Source: Microcella alkaliphila (lineage in GTDB: Bacteria > Actinomycetota > Actinomycetes > Actinomycetales > Microbacteriaceae). Taken from it: 64,000 nt of DNA. The notes below the pieces were generated by a model. It was not told the DNA's origin. It made no database searches and worked only from the letters and a program-made list of their open reading frames with translations. Position 1 is the first letter of the stretch, and each line of letters starts with the position of its first letter. The DNA lies in assembly GCF_004216855.1 (NCBI RefSeq), contig NZ_SGXT01000017.1:124001-188000 (forward strand), in the 5' to 3' direction. The position numbers were made by a program, and so were the translations under genes. Below are positions 18,258-28,564 of the stretch, piece by piece.

Positions 18258-18929
18258 CTACTGAATGGAACCGCCGGCCGCGACGATCTTCTGCTCGGCA
18301 GAGCGGGAGACCTTGTCGACGGTCACGTTCAGCTTAACCGCAATGTCCCCGTTGCCGAGAACCTTGACCTTCTCGTTCTTGCGCACGGCACCCTTGGCCA
18401 CGAGGTCGGAGACGGTGACGTCGCCGCCCTTCGGGTACAGCTCGGCGAGCTTCGCCAGGTTGACCACCTGGTACTCGACCCGGAACGGGTTCGTGAAACC
18501 ACGCAGCTTCGGCGCACGCATCACGAAGTTGAGCTGACCACCCTGGAAGCCAGGACGCACGGTGTTGCGGGCCTTCGTGCCCTTCGTGCCGCGACCCGCG
18601 GTCTTACCCTTCGAGCCTTCACCACGACCCACGCGGGTGCGGTCCTTCTTGGCACCCGCGGCGGGCCGCAGGTGGTGAACCTTCAGCACCTGCGGGCGGG
18701 CGGCGTCGGTCGACTCCGCCTTCTTCGCGGGAGCCTTCTTGGCGGGAGCCTTCGCGGCCGGAGCCTTCTCGGCGCTGTCCGACTTTGCCGACGACGCCTT
18801 GGCTGCGGTCGACTTCGCCGGAGCCTTCTTCGCGGCGGTGGTCTTCGCCGCCGCCGGCTTCTTCTCGGCTGCCGGCTTCGAGGCTGCAGGAGCCTTCTTC
18901 GCCGGGGCCTTCTTCTCTTCTTCAGCCAT
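18258..18929 (-). CDS. rplO: 50S ribosomal protein L15 with histone-H1-like N-terminal extension
   Basis: L15 is a late assembly protein of the large subunit. The L15 core starts at about residue 81 ([20 protein letters not shown]) and contains [21 protein letters not shown]. The first 80 residues are an added tract made almost wholly of Ala, Lys, Pro and Ser in [13 protein letters not shown] repeats, like histone H1 tails or mycobacterial HupB. There is no internal start before the core with a convincing ribosome-binding site, and the start codon overlaps the rpmD stop (TAATG), so the extension is likely made. Its role is unknown. Confidence 0.95.
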   Translation of the reverse strand: MAEEEKKAPAKKAPAASKPAAEKKPAAAKTTAAKKAPAKSTAAKASSAKSDSAEKAPAAKAPAKKAPAKKAESTDAARPQVLKVHHLRPAAGAKKDRTRVGRGEGSKGKTAGRGTKGTKARNTVRPGFQGGQLNFVMRAPKLRGFTNPFRVEYQVVNLAKLAELYPKGGDVTVSDLVAKGAVRKNEKVKVLGNGDIAVKLNVTVDKVSRSAEQKIVAAGGSIQ

Positions 18930-19117
18930 TAGTCAATCTCCTCGACCGTCACGAGGTGCGCGACCGTCTTGACGTACCCACGGTTGGCCGGGGTGTCCTC
19001 GCGCACGACACTGTCGCCGATGCGCTTGAGGCCCAGGCTGCGCAGGGTGTCGCGCTGGTTCTGCTTCTCGCTGATTACGGACTTGATCTGGGTCACCTTG
19101 AGGCGCTGAGCCATCAT
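18929..19117 (-). CDS. rpmD: 50S ribosomal protein L30
   Basis: L30 is a small large-subunit protein present in only part of the bacteria. The 62-residue product [20 protein letters not shown] ends [14 protein letters not shown]. Two ATG codons stand in tandem: the first (19117) overlaps the rpsE stop as ATGA and has AAAGG seven bases upstream, the second starts at 19114; either is possible. Its stop shares one base with the rplO start. Confidence 0.95.
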   Translation of the reverse strand: MMAQRLKVTQIKSVISEKQNQRDTLRSLGLKRIGDSVVREDTPANRGYVKTVAHLVTVEEID

Positions 19118-19806
19118 GCACCCGCCTTTCCGGCTGCGGCCTTCGCGGCCTCGGCCTCGGCGCGGACGAGACGGGCGGGAGCCACGTCTTCGAAGTCCAG
19201 GCCACGGCGAGCGGCGACGGCGCGCGGCTCCTCGAGCATCTTCAGCGCCTCGACGGTCGCGTGAACGATGTTGATCGTGTTCGACGAACCGAGCGACTTG
19301 CTCAGAACGTCGTGGATTCCGGCGCACTCAAGCACGGCGCGCACCGGACCACCGGCGATAACACCGGTACCGGCGGCGGCGGGACGCAGCAGCACGACGC
19401 CGGCCGCGGCCTCACCCTGCACGGGGTGCGGGATCGTCTGGGCGACGCGGGGAACGCGGAAGAAGTTCTTCTTCGCCTCCTCGACGCCCTTCGAGATCGC
19501 GGTCGGAACCTCGCGAGCCTTGCCGTAGCCGACGCCGACCATGCCGTTGCCGTCACCGACGACGACGAGAGCGGTGAAGCTGAAGCGACGACCACCCTTG
19601 ACGACCTTCGAAACACGGTTGATCGTCACGACGCGCTCGAGGAAGGGGCTCTTCTCGGTCTCGCGCGCACCGCGGTCACGGCCCTGGTTGCGGTCGCGGC
19701 CACCACGACGCGGCTCGCGCGTCTCTGTGGTGTTCGACTGCGACGACGCAGCGGTCTCCACGGGGGCCTCTGCCGCCACGGTCTGCTCCTTCTCGTTCTC
19801 GCTCAC
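19114..19806 (-). CDS. rpsE: 30S ribosomal protein S5
   Basis: S5 acts in decoding fidelity at the mRNA entry. The conserved part begins at about residue 55 with [20 protein letters not shown] and includes [20 protein letters not shown]. The first 50 residues are a charged extension rich in Glu, Arg and Gly. GTG start overlaps the rplR stop (GTGA). The spectinomycin-region residues VKGGRR look wild type. Confidence 0.97.
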   Translation of the reverse strand: MSENEKEQTVAAEAPVETAASSQSNTTETREPRRGGRDRNQGRDRGARETEKSPFLERVVTINRVSKVVKGGRRFSFTALVVVGDGNGMVGVGYGKAREVPTAISKGVEEAKKNFFRVPRVAQTIPHPVQGEAAAGVVLLRPAAAGTGVIAGGPVRAVLECAGIHDVLSKSLGSSNTINIVHATVEALKMLEEPRAVAARRGLDFEDVAPARLVRAEAEAAKAAAGKAGA

Positions 19807-20174
19807 AGGCTCAACCCTGCCTCTCGCGCTCCATCGGCGATCGCCGCAACGCGCCCGGCGTAACGGTTACCACCCCGGTCGAAGACGACTGCCTCCACAC
19901 CGGCATTCTTCGCACGCTCGGCGAGCAGCTCGCCCACCTTGCGCGCCTTCGCGGTCTTGTCGCCGTCGAACGTGCGGAGGTCGCCCTCCATCGTCGACGC
20001 GCTGGCGAGGGTGTGACCCTTGCTGTCGTCGACGATCTGCACGAACACGTGACGCGCCGAACGCGTCACGACGAGACGGGGACGCTCGGCCGTGCCAACG
20101 ACCCGCTTGCGCAGACGCGCGTGGCGACGGCTCTTCGCGGCCGTCTTGCTCTTCCCTCGAGTACCGAGACCCAT
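19803..20174 (-). CDS. rplR: 50S ribosomal protein L18
   Basis: L18 binds 5S rRNA. The 123-residue product starts [20 protein letters not shown] and ends [21 protein letters not shown]; the conserved [20 protein letters not shown] block is present. Two bases separate it from rplF, and it overlaps rpsE by four. Confidence 0.97.
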   Translation of the reverse strand: MGLGTRGKSKTAAKSRRHARLRKRVVGTAERPRLVVTRSARHVFVQIVDDSKGHTLASASTMEGDLRTFDGDKTAKARKVGELLAERAKNAGVEAVVFDRGGNRYAGRVAAIADGAREAGLSL

Positions 20175-20176
20175 GG

Positions 20177-20713
20177 TTACTTACCAGCCTTTCCGGCCTT
20201 GCGGCGAACGACCTCGCCCGCGTAGCGGATGCCCTTGCCCTTGTACGGCTCGGGCTTGCGGATCTTGCGAATGTTCGCGGCGACCTCGCCCACGGCCTGC
20301 TTGTCGATGCCGCTGACGGTGAGCTTGTTGTTGCCTTCGACGGTGAACGTGATGCCCGCGGGCGGGTCGACCGTCACCGGGTGCGAGAAGCCGAGTGCGA
20401 ACTCGACCGAGGAGCCCTTGGCCTGCACACGGTAACCGGTGCCGACGACCTCGAGACCCTTCGAGTAGCCCTGCGTCACGCCGATGATCTGGTTCGCGAT
20501 CAGCGTGCGAGTCAGGCCGTGCAGCGAGCGCGAGTTGCGCTCGTCGTCGGGACGGGTCACGACGACCTGGCCCTCCTCGATAGCGACCTCGATGGGGCTC
20601 GCCACGGTGAGCGACAGCTCACCCTTCGGGCCCTTGACGGTGACGGCCTGGCCGTCGATCTTCACGTCGACTCCTCCGGGGATGTCGATCGGCATGCGTC
20701 CAATACGTGACAT
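20177..20713 (-). CDS. rplF: 50S ribosomal protein L6
   Basis: L6 lies near the factor-binding site. The 178-residue protein [20 protein letters not shown] has the two repeated L6 folds and the C-terminal signature [20 protein letters not shown]. It follows rpsH by six bases within the spc operon. Confidence 0.98.
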   Translation of the reverse strand: MSRIGRMPIDIPGGVDVKIDGQAVTVKGPKGELSLTVASPIEVAIEEGQVVVTRPDDERNSRSLHGLTRTLIANQIIGVTQGYSKGLEVVGTGYRVQAKGSSVEFALGFSHPVTVDPPAGITFTVEGNNKLTVSGIDKQAVGEVAANIRKIRKPEPYKGKGIRYAGEVVRRKAGKAGK

Positions 20714-20719
20714 GACGGA

Positions 20720-21118
20720 TCACCACACGTAGGCGAGGACTTCCCCACCCACGCCCTTCTGCGTCGCCTCGCGGTCGGTCAGAAGACCCGAGGAGGTGGA
20801 CAGGATCGCGACGCCGAGGCCACCCAGAACGTGGGGAATCTCGGTCGACTTCGCGTAGACACGAAGGCCGGGCTTCGACACGCGCTTGATGCCGGCAATC
20901 GACCGCTCACGGTTCGGACCGTACTTCAGCGACAGGGTGAGGGTCTTGCCGACGCGGGCGTCTTCGACGGCCCAGTCGGTGATGTACCCCTCACGCTTGA
21001 GGATTTCCGCGAGGCCGGTCTTCAGCTTGGAGCTGGGCATCGACACGGACTCGTGGTGCGCCGAGTTGGCGTTGCGCAGTCTGGTCAGCATGTCTGCGAC
21101 CGGATCTGTCATCGTCAT
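20720..21118 (-). CDS. rpsH: 30S ribosomal protein S8
   Basis: S8 binds the central domain of 16S rRNA and in E. coli represses the spc operon by binding a mimic of its rRNA site at the rplE start. The 132-residue product [20 protein letters not shown] ends [12 protein letters not shown], fully typical. It is preceded by a 94-base gap, by far the largest inside this spc operon, at the place where other bacteria have rpsN. Confidence 0.98.
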   Translation of the reverse strand: MTMTDPVADMLTRLRNANSAHHESVSMPSSKLKTGLAEILKREGYITDWAVEDARVGKTLTLSLKYGPNRERSIAGIKRVSKPGLRVYAKSTEIPHVLGGLGVAILSTSSGLLTDREATQKGVGGEVLAYVW

Positions 21119-21212
21119 GATGGATGTTTCCTGTTCTCGTCCGGTTTCGACTCCCGGTACACCGGGGCCGACCTAGGCGATCGGGGTCCGCTGATGCGGA
21201 CCGAGTGGAGTG
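21119..21212 (-). other. rplE-rpsH gap with two inverted repeats; rpsN absent
   Basis: No reading frame resembling S14 is present. The gap holds two perfect inverted repeats: GGTCCGC-TGAT-GCGGACC at 21185-21202 and CCCGGT-AC-ACCGGG at 21153-21166. A good ribosome-binding site (AACAGGAAAC) precedes rpsH. The hairpins could be scars of a lost gene or a regulatory site. Confidence 0.5.
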
Positions 21213-21800
21213 TTACTGAGGAGCGTCGGCGGCCTTGAAGGGGAAGCCGAGAGCGCGCAGTAGGGCGCGGCCCTCGTCGTCCGTCTTCGCGGTCGTGACG
21301 ACGGTGATGTCGAAGCCGCGAACGCGGTCGATCTTGTCCTGGTCGATCTCGTGGAAGACGCTCTGCTCCGTGAGACCGAAGGTGTAGTTGCCGTTGCCGT
21401 CGAACTGGCGGTCGCTCAGACCGCGGAAGTCGCGGATGCGCGGCAGCGCGAGCGACACGAGACGGTCCAAGAACTCCCATGCGCGGTCGCCACGCAGCGT
21501 GACGTGCGCGCCGATCGGCATGCCGTCGCGCAGCTTGAACTGGGCGATCGACTTGCGGGCCTTCGTGACCTGCGGCTTCTGACCCGTGATGAGGGTCAGG
21601 TCGCGGATCGCACCGTCGATGACCTTCGAGTCGCGAGCGGCCTCGCCCACACCCGTGTTCACGACGATCTTGACGATCTTCGGAACCTGGTGGGGGTTCG
21701 TGTAGCCGAACTCGTCGGTCAGCTGCTTCGTGATCTCCGAGCGGTACTTCTGCTTGAGACGCGGCTGAATCTTGGCCGGCGCCGTAGCGGTGTCAGTCAT
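21213..21800 (-). CDS. rplE: 50S ribosomal protein L5
   Basis: L5 binds 5S rRNA and contacts P-site tRNA. The 195-residue product has the conserved [20 protein letters not shown] near residue 50, [20 protein letters not shown] and the C-terminal [20 protein letters not shown]. The start shares a base with the rplX stop (TAATG). Confidence 0.98.
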   Translation of the reverse strand: MTDTATAPAKIQPRLKQKYRSEITKQLTDEFGYTNPHQVPKIVKIVVNTGVGEAARDSKVIDGAIRDLTLITGQKPQVTKARKSIAQFKLRDGMPIGAHVTLRGDRAWEFLDRLVSLALPRIRDFRGLSDRQFDGNGNYTFGLTEQSVFHEIDQDKIDRVRGFDITVVTTAKTDDEGRALLRALGFPFKAADAPQ

Positions 21801-22159
21801 TAGAGCTTCTCACCCGACTTCTTGGCGTAGCGCACGCGGACGGTCTTCTTCACACCGTTCTTCTCGACGGTTTCCTCGCGGTAACCGATGCGCGTGGGCT
21901 TCTTGGTCTTGGGGTCGACGACCGCGACGTTCGAGACGTGAATGGGCGCCTCGTGCGTCTCGATGCCGCCGGTCTTGGTGCCGCGCTGCGTCTGGCCGAC
22001 GCGCACGTGCTTCGTGACGAGGTTGATGCCCTCGACGATGACGCGGTCCTTGTCAGCAAGCACCTCGATGACGCGACCCTGCTTGCCGCGGTCTCCACCG
22101 CGGTCCTCGGTCGCGCCCGAGATCACCTGGACGAGGTCGCCCTTTTTGATCGTGGCCAT
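21800..22159 (-). CDS. rplX: 50S ribosomal protein L24
   Basis: L24 initiates assembly of the large subunit. The 119-residue product [20 protein letters not shown] has the KOW motif at its N terminus and [20 protein letters not shown] in the middle. Relative to E. coli it carries a short insert and a basic C-terminal tail. Three bases separate it from rplN. Confidence 0.97.
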   Translation of the reverse strand: MATIKKGDLVQVISGATEDRGGDRGKQGRVIEVLADKDRVIVEGINLVTKHVRVGQTQRGTKTGGIETHEAPIHVSNVAVVDPKTKKPTRIGYREETVEKNGVKKTVRVRYAKKSGEKL

Positions 22160-22162
22160 GAG

Positions 22163-22531
22163 TTACAGCACCTCCGGTGCGAGCGAGACGATCTTCATGA
22201 ACTTCTTGTCGCGAAGCTCACGGCCAACCGGTCCGAAGATGCGGGTACCGCGGGGGTCCCCGTCGTTCTTCAGAATCACGGCGGCGTTCTCGTCGAACTT
22301 GATGTAGGAGCCGTCGGCGCGGCGGGTCTGCTTGACCGTGCGCACGATGACGGCCTTGACGACATCGCCCTTCTTGACGTTGCCGCCGGGGATCGCGTCC
22401 TTGACGGTGGCGACGATGACGTCACCGAGGCCGGCGTAGCGACGGCCCGAGCCACCCAGAACGCGGATGGTGAGCAGCTCCTTGGCGCCGGTGTTGTCGG
22501 CGACCTTGACTCTGGATTCCTGCTGAAGCAT
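22163..22531 (-). CDS. rplN: 50S ribosomal protein L14
   Basis: L14 forms bridge B5/B8 and binds ribosome-silencing factor. The 122-residue product [20 protein letters not shown] is typical from end to end, closing [20 protein letters not shown]. It is the first gene of the spc part; a 32-base gap separates it from rpsQ of the S10 part with no terminator, so both operons may be read through. Confidence 0.98.
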   Translation of the reverse strand: MLQQESRVKVADNTGAKELLTIRVLGGSGRRYAGLGDVIVATVKDAIPGGNVKKGDVVKAVIVRTVKQTRRADGSYIKFDENAAVILKNDGDPRGTRIFGPVGRELRDKKFMKIVSLAPEVL

Positions 22532-22563
22532 TTCCTACTCCTTAGGGTCAAGCAGGCCGGGGC

Positions 22564-22881
22564 CTACTTGGCCTTCTCGAGGATCTCGACGAGGCGCCAG
22601 CGCTTCGTGGCGGACAGGGGACGGGTCTCGTTGATGAGCACGAGGTCGCCGATGCCGGCGCTGTTCTGCTCGTCGTGAGCCTTCACCTTGGAGGTGCGGC
22701 GGATGACCTTGCCGTACAGCGGGTGCTTCACGCGGTCTTCCACCTCAACGACGATGGTCTTGTCCATCTTGTCGCTGACGACGTAGCCGCGGCGGGCCTT
22801 GCGGTACCCGCGCGCGTTCTCGTCGCGAACGTCGTGCTCGGCCGACTCGTGGCCGGCTTCGGCCTTCTTCGTCGTCGCCAT
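22564..22881 (-). CDS. rpsQ: 30S ribosomal protein S17
   Basis: S17 is a primary 16S binding protein. The core begins near residue 28 ([20 protein letters not shown]) and includes [20 protein letters not shown]. The first 25 residues are a charged extension. The start shares one base with the rpmC stop. Confidence 0.97.
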   Translation of the reverse strand: MATTKKAEAGHESAEHDVRDENARGYRKARRGYVVSDKMDKTIVVEVEDRVKHPLYGKVIRRTSKVKAHDEQNSAGIGDLVLINETRPLSATKRWRLVEILEKAK

Positions 22882-23198
22882 TAGTTGTTCTCCTCGGTCT
22901 TCTCGTCGGCCTCGGCCTTGTCAGCCTTCTTGGTCGACTTCTTCGCCGGCTTCTCGGGCGCCTCGATCGGCGCGGGCGTGGCACGGATGCCCAGCTCGCG
23001 CTCGCGGATCACCGTGTAGATGCGAGCGATGTCGCGCTTGACCGCGCGGAGGCGGCCGTGGCTCTCGAGCTGACCGGTAGCGGCCTGGAAGCGCAGATTG
23101 AACAGCTCTTCCTTGGCGCGCTTCAGCTCATCGAGCAGACGCTCGTCTTCGAAAGTGTCGAGCTCAGCAGGTGCCAGCTCCTTGGATCCGATCGCCAT
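22881..23198 (-). CDS. rpmC: 50S ribosomal protein L29 with Lys/Glu-rich tail
   Basis: L29 stands next to the peptide exit. The core covers residues 1 to about 72 with [20 protein letters not shown] and [20 protein letters not shown]. The last 30 residues are an added charged tail ([20 protein letters not shown]). The ATG shares a base with the rplP stop. Such tails fit the pattern of disordered extensions seen on L15, L17 and S5 here. Confidence 0.96.
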   Translation of the reverse strand: MAIGSKELAPAELDTFEDERLLDELKRAKEELFNLRFQAATGQLESHGRLRAVKRDIARIYTVIRERELGIRATPAPIEAPEKPAKKSTKKADKAEADEKTEENN

Positions 23199-23617
23199 TA
23201 CGCGTCGCCCTCCTCGCGCTTGATGATGCGTGCCTTGAGGGGCAGCTTGTGAATTGCACGGGTCAGTGCCTCACGAGCGAGCTGCTCGGGAACACCGGCA
23301 ACCTCGAAGAGGACGCGACCCGGCTTGACGTTGGCGACCCACCACTCCGGCGAACCCTTACCCGAACCCATGCGGGTTTCGGCGGGCTTCTTGGTCAGCG
23401 GACGGTCGGGGTAGATGTTGATCCACACCTTTCCACCACGCTTGATGTGACGGGTCATGGCGATACGAGCGGACTCGATCTGCCGGTTGGTGACGTAGGC
23501 GGGAGTGAGGGCCTGGATGCCGAACTCGCCGAACGCCACGGTGGTGCCGCCCGTCGCGTGACCACCGCGCTTGGGGTGGTGCTGCTTGCGGTACTTGACC
23601 TTGCGGGGAATCAGCAT
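23198..23617 (-). CDS. rplP: 50S ribosomal protein L16
   Basis: L16 shapes the A-site tRNA elbow contact. The 139-residue product [20 protein letters not shown] includes [20 protein letters not shown] and [20 protein letters not shown], all standard. It follows rpsC by five bases. Confidence 0.98.
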   Translation of the reverse strand: MLIPRKVKYRKQHHPKRGGHATGGTTVAFGEFGIQALTPAYVTNRQIESARIAMTRHIKRGGKVWINIYPDRPLTKKPAETRMGSGKGSPEWWVANVKPGRVLFEVAGVPEQLAREALTRAIHKLPLKARIIKREEGDA

Positions 23618-23622
23618 TGTTC

Positions 23623-24393
23623 CTAGCCTTCCGCTCCGGCCGCGACCGGCGCCTCAGCGGCAGCCGGACGGCCGCCGCGACGGCCGCCGCGGTCCGAGTC
23701 ACGACGCTCGGGGCGCGACGACTTCTGAGCCGCCTGCTCGCGAGCGAGTTCCTTGTTGGTGATGTCGCCCTTGTAGATCCAGACCTTCACGCCGATGCGA
23801 CCGAAGGTGGTCTTGGCCTCGTAGAAGCCGTAGTCGATGTTCGCGCGCAGGGTGTGCAGGGGCACACGGCCTTCGCGGTAGAACTCCGAGCGGCTCATCT
23901 CGGCGCCGCCGAGGCGGCCCGACACCTGGATCCGGACACCCTTGGCACCCGCACGCTGGGCGCCCTGGAGGCCCTTGCGCATCGCGCGGCGGAACGCCAC
24001 ACGGGCGCTCAGCTGCTCGGCGATGCCCTGCGCGACGAGCTGAGCCTCGGCCTCGGGGTTCTTCACCTCGAGGATGTTCAGCTGGATCTGCTTGCCGGTG
24101 AGCTTCTCGAGGTCAGCGCGGATGCGCTCAGCCTCGGCGCCGCGGCGGCCGATCACGATGCCCGGACGAGCGGTGTGAATGTCGACGCGAACGCGGTCAC
24201 GCGTGCGCTCGATCTCGATGCGGGCGACGCCGGCACGGTCGAGGCTCGTCGTGAGCATGCGACGGATCTTGACGTCCTCAGCCACGTAGTCGGCATAGCG
24301 CTGACCGGGCTTGGTGCTGTCGGAGAACCAGCGCGACACGTGGTCGGTGGTGATTCCGAGACGGAAACCGTACGGGTTGACTTTCTGACCCAT
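23623..24393 (-). CDS. rpsC: 30S ribosomal protein S3
   Basis: S3 is part of the mRNA-entry helicase. The 256-residue product begins [20 protein letters not shown], has the KH domain with [20 protein letters not shown], and the C-terminal domain [14 protein letters not shown]. After about residue 215 an Arg/Gly/Ala-rich tail is added. It is two bases downstream of rplV. Confidence 0.98.
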   Translation of the reverse strand: MGQKVNPYGFRLGITTDHVSRWFSDSTKPGQRYADYVAEDVKIRRMLTTSLDRAGVARIEIERTRDRVRVDIHTARPGIVIGRRGAEAERIRADLEKLTGKQIQLNILEVKNPEAEAQLVAQGIAEQLSARVAFRRAMRKGLQGAQRAGAKGVRIQVSGRLGGAEMSRSEFYREGRVPLHTLRANIDYGFYEAKTTFGRIGVKVWIYKGDITNKELAREQAAQKSSRPERRDSDRGGRRGGRPAAAEAPVAAGAEG

Positions 24394-24395
24394 GA

Positions 24396-24797
24396 CTACT
24401 TGCTCGCCTTCTTCTTGCCGGTGCTCGAGCCCGCGGCAGCCAGCTCATCGGGGGTCGACAGGACGACCGTGATGTGGCTGGTGCGCTTGTTGATGCGGAA
24501 CGCACGGCCCTGGGCACGCGGCTGGAACCGCTTCAGGGTCGTGCCCTCGTCGACGAATGCGCGGGCCACGTAGAGGTCCTGCTCGTCAAGGAAGGTGTTC
24601 TGCGCATCCGCCTTCACCCGGGCGTTGGCGATGGCCGACGCGACGAGCTTGTAGACGGGCTCGCTCGCACCCTGGGGCGCGAACTTCAGGATGGCCAGGG
24701 CCTCGAGGGCCTGCTTGCCGCGGATCAGGTTGACGACGCGACGGGCCTTCTGGGGGGTAACGCGGATGTGTCGCACGCGGGCGATCGACTCCACCAT
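24396..24797 (-). CDS. rplV: 50S ribosomal protein L22
   Basis: L22 lines the exit tunnel. The 133-residue product [20 protein letters not shown] has the conserved [14 protein letters not shown] and the tunnel hairpin region [20 protein letters not shown]. No deletion typical of macrolide resistance is seen in this hairpin. A Lys-rich end follows. Confidence 0.98.
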   Translation of the reverse strand: MVESIARVRHIRVTPQKARRVVNLIRGKQALEALAILKFAPQGASEPVYKLVASAIANARVKADAQNTFLDEQDLYVARAFVDEGTTLKRFQPRAQGRAFRINKRTSHITVVLSTPDELAAAGSSTGKKKASK

Positions 24798-24824
24798 TTC
24801 TCTCCTCCTTCTTCGCCTCCGCGG

Positions 24825-25106
24825 TTAGCGGCGGCGACCCTTCTTGTCGTCCTTCTCGTGACCACGGAAGGTGCGGGTGGGCGCGAACTCGCCGAGCTTG
24901 TGCCCGACCATGGTCTCGGTCACGAACACGGGGATGTGCTTGCGACCGTCGTGAACGGCGATCGTGTGCCCGAGCATGGCCGGGATGATCATCGAACGAC
25001 GCGACCAGGTCTTGATGACGTTCTTGCTGTTGGCCTCGTTCTGGGTGACGACCTTGCGAAGCAGGTGGTCGTCGACGAACGGGCCCTTCTTGAGACTGCG
25101 AGGCAT
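24825..25106 (-). CDS. rpsS: 30S ribosomal protein S19
   Basis: S19 pairs with S13 in the head. The 93-residue product [20 protein letters not shown] contains [20 protein letters not shown] and ends [14 protein letters not shown]. Position between rplB and rplV is canonical. Confidence 0.98.
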   Translation of the reverse strand: MPRSLKKGPFVDDHLLRKVVTQNEANSKNVIKTWSRRSMIIPAMLGHTIAVHDGRKHIPVFVTETMVGHKLGEFAPTRTFRGHEKDDKKGRRR

Positions 25107-25121
25107 TCTTCTCGACTCCTA

Positions 25122-25958
<837 letters not shown>

Positions 25959-25975
25959 TGTCTGTCGTCCTTCGT

Positions 25976-26287
25976 CTAGCCGACGGCCGTGAAGATGTCG
26001 ATGGAGCCCGACTTCAGGGTCACGATGGCGCGCTTGGTGTCTTTGCGCTTGCCGGTGCCGAAGCGGGTGCGGCGGGTCTTGCCCGAGCGGTTGAGCGTGT
26101 TCACCGAGGCGACCTTCACGCCGAAGATCTTCTCGATGGCGAACTTGATCTCGGTCTTGTTCGCACGAGTGTCCACGAGGAAGGTGTACTTGCCGTCGTC
26201 GATGAGCGCGTAGCTCTTCTCGCTCACGACCGGCGCGATGATGATGTCGCGCGGGTCCTTGTTCTGGGCGGTGGTGTGGATGCTCAA
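25976..26287 (-). CDS. rplW: 50S ribosomal protein L23
   Basis: L23 is the docking site for trigger factor and SRP. The 103-residue product includes [20 protein letters not shown] and [20 protein letters not shown]. The start is TTG at 26287, overlapping the rplD stop as TTGA with GGAAGAGG upstream; no ATG or GTG fits better. Confidence 0.96.
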   Translation of the reverse strand: MSIHTTAQNKDPRDIIIAPVVSEKSYALIDDGKYTFLVDTRANKTEIKFAIEKIFGVKVASVNTLNRSGKTRRTRFGTGKRKDTKRAIVTLKSGSIDIFTAVG

Positions 26288-26931
26288 CGCTCGACCTCTT
26301 CCTTCTTGGTCTTGCTGGCGACAAACGTCTCGTACGCCGACTTCGTGAAGACGATGTCGTCGCTGACCAGAACGTCGTACGCGTTCAGCTGGTCGGGAGT
26401 GATGACGTGCAGGTCCTTGAGGTTGCGCACGCTCTTCTGGGCGAGCTCGTCGTCACGCTCGATCACGACGAGGACCTTGCGGCCTGCGGTGAGCGAGGCG
26501 ATGACCGAGGCTGCGGCCTTCGTCGAGGGCGCGTCCGAACCGAACGACTCAACGATGTGCAGGCGGTCACCGCGGGCGCGGTCCGACAGCGCACCGAGGA
26601 GGGCGGCGGCGATCATCTTCTTGGGGGTCCGCTGCGAGTAGTCGCGCGGCTTCGGGCCGTGGACGGTGCCACCACCGGTGTGCTCCGGAGCACGAACCGA
26701 GCCCTGACGGCTGCGGCCGGTGCCCTTCTGCTTGAACGGCTTGCGACCGGAGCCCGAGACTTCGCCACGGGTCTTGGTCGAGTGCGTGCCCTGACGGGCA
26801 GCCGCGAGCTGGGCGACGACCACCTGGTGCAGCAGCGGCACGTTGGTCTGAACGTCGAACACGTTCGCGGGCAGATCGACCGAACCGGTCTTCTTGCCGG
26901 CGGCGTCGACAATGTCGAGTGAGGTAGCCAT
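26284..26931 (-). CDS. rplD: 50S ribosomal protein L4
   Basis: L4 lines the exit tunnel and in E. coli regulates its own operon. The 215-residue product has [20 protein letters not shown] and the tunnel loop [20 protein letters not shown] intact. It is five bases after rplC and overlaps rplW. Confidence 0.98.
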   Translation of the reverse strand: MATSLDIVDAAGKKTGSVDLPANVFDVQTNVPLLHQVVVAQLAAARQGTHSTKTRGEVSGSGRKPFKQKGTGRSRQGSVRAPEHTGGGTVHGPKPRDYSQRTPKKMIAAALLGALSDRARGDRLHIVESFGSDAPSTKAAASVIASLTAGRKVLVVIERDDELAQKSVRNLKDLHVITPDQLNAYDVLVSDDIVFTKSAYETFVASKTKKEEVER

Positions 26932-26936
26932 GGCGG

Positions 26937-27587
26937 TTACGCCCCCTTCACGGCGTTGCGGACGAACACGAGACGACCGCGGGCACCGGGAACGGCGCCC
27001 TTGATGAGCAGAAGGCCCTTCTCGGCGTCAACCGAGTGGACGGTGAGGTTGAGCACCGACACGCGCTCGCCACCCATGCGACCGGCCATGCGCATGCCCT
27101 TGAAAACGCGGCTCGGCGTCGCCGAGGCGCCGATCGAACCGGGCTTGCGGTGGTTACGGTGGGCACCGTGCGAAGCGGAGACACCCTTGAAGTTGTGGCG
27201 CTTCATGACGCCGGCGAAGCCCTTGCCCTTGCTGGTGCCGACAACGTCGACTTTCTGGCCGGCCTCGAACACGTCGACGGTCAGCTCCTGGCCGGGGGTG
27301 TACTCAGCGGCGTCCGCGGTGCGGATCTCGGTGAGGTGACGGCGCGGCGTGGTGCCGGCCTTCTCGAAGTGGCCGCTGAGCGGCTTGGTGACCTTGCGGG
27401 GGTCGATCGCGCCGTAGGCGATCTGCACGGCCTCGTAACCGTCGACCTCGGCGGTGCGCACCTGCGTCACCACGTTCGGGGCGATCGAGACAACGGTGAC
27501 GGGAACGAGCGTGTTGTTCTCGTCCCACACCTGCGTCATGCCGAGCTTCGTGCCCAGCAGACCCTTGGTCGTCTTAGTAGCAGACAT
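26937..27587 (-). CDS. rplC: 50S ribosomal protein L3
   Basis: L3 reaches the peptidyl-transferase centre. The 216-residue product shows [20 protein letters not shown] at the N terminus and [40 protein letters not shown] in the central loop. It follows rpsJ by 11 bases. Confidence 0.98.
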   Translation of the reverse strand: MSATKTTKGLLGTKLGMTQVWDENNTLVPVTVVSIAPNVVTQVRTAEVDGYEAVQIAYGAIDPRKVTKPLSGHFEKAGTTPRRHLTEIRTADAAEYTPGQELTVDVFEAGQKVDVVGTSKGKGFAGVMKRHNFKGVSASHGAHRNHRKPGSIGASATPSRVFKGMRMAGRMGGERVSVLNLTVHSVDAEKGLLLIKGAVPGARGRLVFVRNAVKGA

Positions 27588-27598
27588 GTCCGGGTTCC

Positions 27599-27907
27599 TT
27601 AGAGCTTGATCTCGATGTTGACGTCGGCGGGCAGGTCGAGACGCATGAGCGAGTCGACGGCCTTCGGCGTCGGGTCAATGATGTCGATGAGCCGCTTGTG
27701 CGTGCGCTTCTCGAAGTGCTCGCGGCTGTCCTTGTACTTGTGGGGCGAACGGATAACGGCCACCACGTTCTTCTCCGTGGGGAGGGGCACGGGGCCCACG
27801 ACGGTCGCTCCGGCACGGGTGACCGTGTCGACGATCTTGCGCGCCGACGCGTCGAGACCAGCGTGGTCATACGACTTCAGTCGAATGCGGATCTTCTGTC
27901 CCGCCAT
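27599..27907 (-). CDS. rpsJ: 30S ribosomal protein S10
   Basis: S10 is the first gene of the ribosomal superoperon and also works with NusB in antitermination. Using the ATG at 27907 gives 102 residues, [20 protein letters not shown], with AAGGAAGAGAG eight bases upstream; a TTG two codons earlier is less likely. In most actinobacteria tuf directly precedes rpsJ; here they are separated by the hut locus. Confidence 0.98.
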   Translation of the reverse strand: MAGQKIRIRLKSYDHAGLDASARKIVDTVTRAGATVVGPVPLPTEKNVVAVIRSPHKYKDSREHFEKRTHKRLIDIIDPTPKAVDSLMRLDLPADVNIEIKL

Positions 27908-27993
27908 GCTCAACTCTCTTCCTTGTTGGATTGGGCGCAGCCCTTAGGCCATACCCAGCGCGGAGCGCTATCGCTGTCGCACCACTGTTTTTC

Positions 27994-28044
27994 TGTCAAA
28001 CGTCAACCGGCTGCCTTCGCCCCGCGCGCAAGAGTGAAACTCTT
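27994..28044 (-). promoter_or_regulatory. putative S10-operon promoter region
   Basis: On the minus strand two overlapping -35-like hexamers, TTGACG (28006-28001) and TTGACA (27999-27994), are spaced seven bases apart. I cannot place a matching TAnnnT -10 at 16-19 bases, so the call is tentative. Just upstream, AAGAGT-GAA-ACTCTT (28030-28044) is a perfect inverted repeat. The expected leader to rpsJ would be about 60-90 bases. Confidence 0.3.
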
Positions 28045-28322
28045 GTGAGCGGCGGATACCAACGTGCGCGATCTCCGCATGTCACCGACCCGTACACGAT
28101 GGGCTGTTGTGGCCACTCGCGCGCACTCCTCAGCGCGCAGGAATTCACCTGCGAATCTGAGGGGGTCGATTTACGCTGTGTTCTGCTACCCGCGGCCTAG
28201 GTTCCCGGCGTTCCGCACCTGCGGTTCGCTCGTCCTATGCACTGCCTGGCAGTGAGCCACGCGACGAGGCGCGGCGTATTGAACTAGGAAAGTCTGCCAC
28301 ACGCCGGGAGGTGCTGCAACCC

Positions 28323-28375
28323 GGGCGTGTCGCCTTGGAGATCGGGCCATTTCTGGCCCGATCGGCGACACGCCC
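28323..28375. repeat. long two-tier hairpin
   Basis: An outer stem of 12 perfect pairs (28323-28334 with 28364-28375, GGGCGTGTCGCC) encloses an inner stem of 10 perfect pairs (28340-28349 with 28354-28363, GATCGGGCCA) with a four-base loop. Only a five-base bulge (TTGGA) on one side interrupts the 22 pairs. It lies in non-coding DNA and abuts the 72-base repeats. Confidence 0.8.
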
Positions 28376-28523
28376 CGAGCGCCGTCCCGGCGCTCGGTCG
28401 GCCCAAGTTGTGGCGACCCGGCCATAAGAGTTACATGCGACACACCCCGGCGGCCGTCCCGGCCGCCGGTCGGCCTCAGTTGAGGCAACCCGGCCATAAG
28501 AGTTACGGGCGGCACACCCCGCA
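28365..28523. repeat. two and a fraction copies of a 72-base structured tandem repeat
   Basis: Units begin at 28365, 28437 and, incomplete, 28509. A 19-base block ACCCGGCCATAAGAGTTAC is identical in copies one and two (28416 and 28488). Each full unit has a nine-pair hairpin with the same loop GTCCC: CCGAGCGCC/GGCGCTCGG in the first, CCGGCGGCC/GGCCGCCGG in the second. The stem differs in sequence but every change is compensated, so the structure is conserved. Reading frames across it are repetitive and resemble no protein I know. Confidence 0.8.
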
Positions 28524-28564
28524 GTGGGGGAGCTGAGCGCCCGGGATCCCCTCGTTCCTCCCGT

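Noticed and set aside
28365-28523. CRISPR array
   Set aside because: Only two full tandem units without spacers, and no cas gene in the window.
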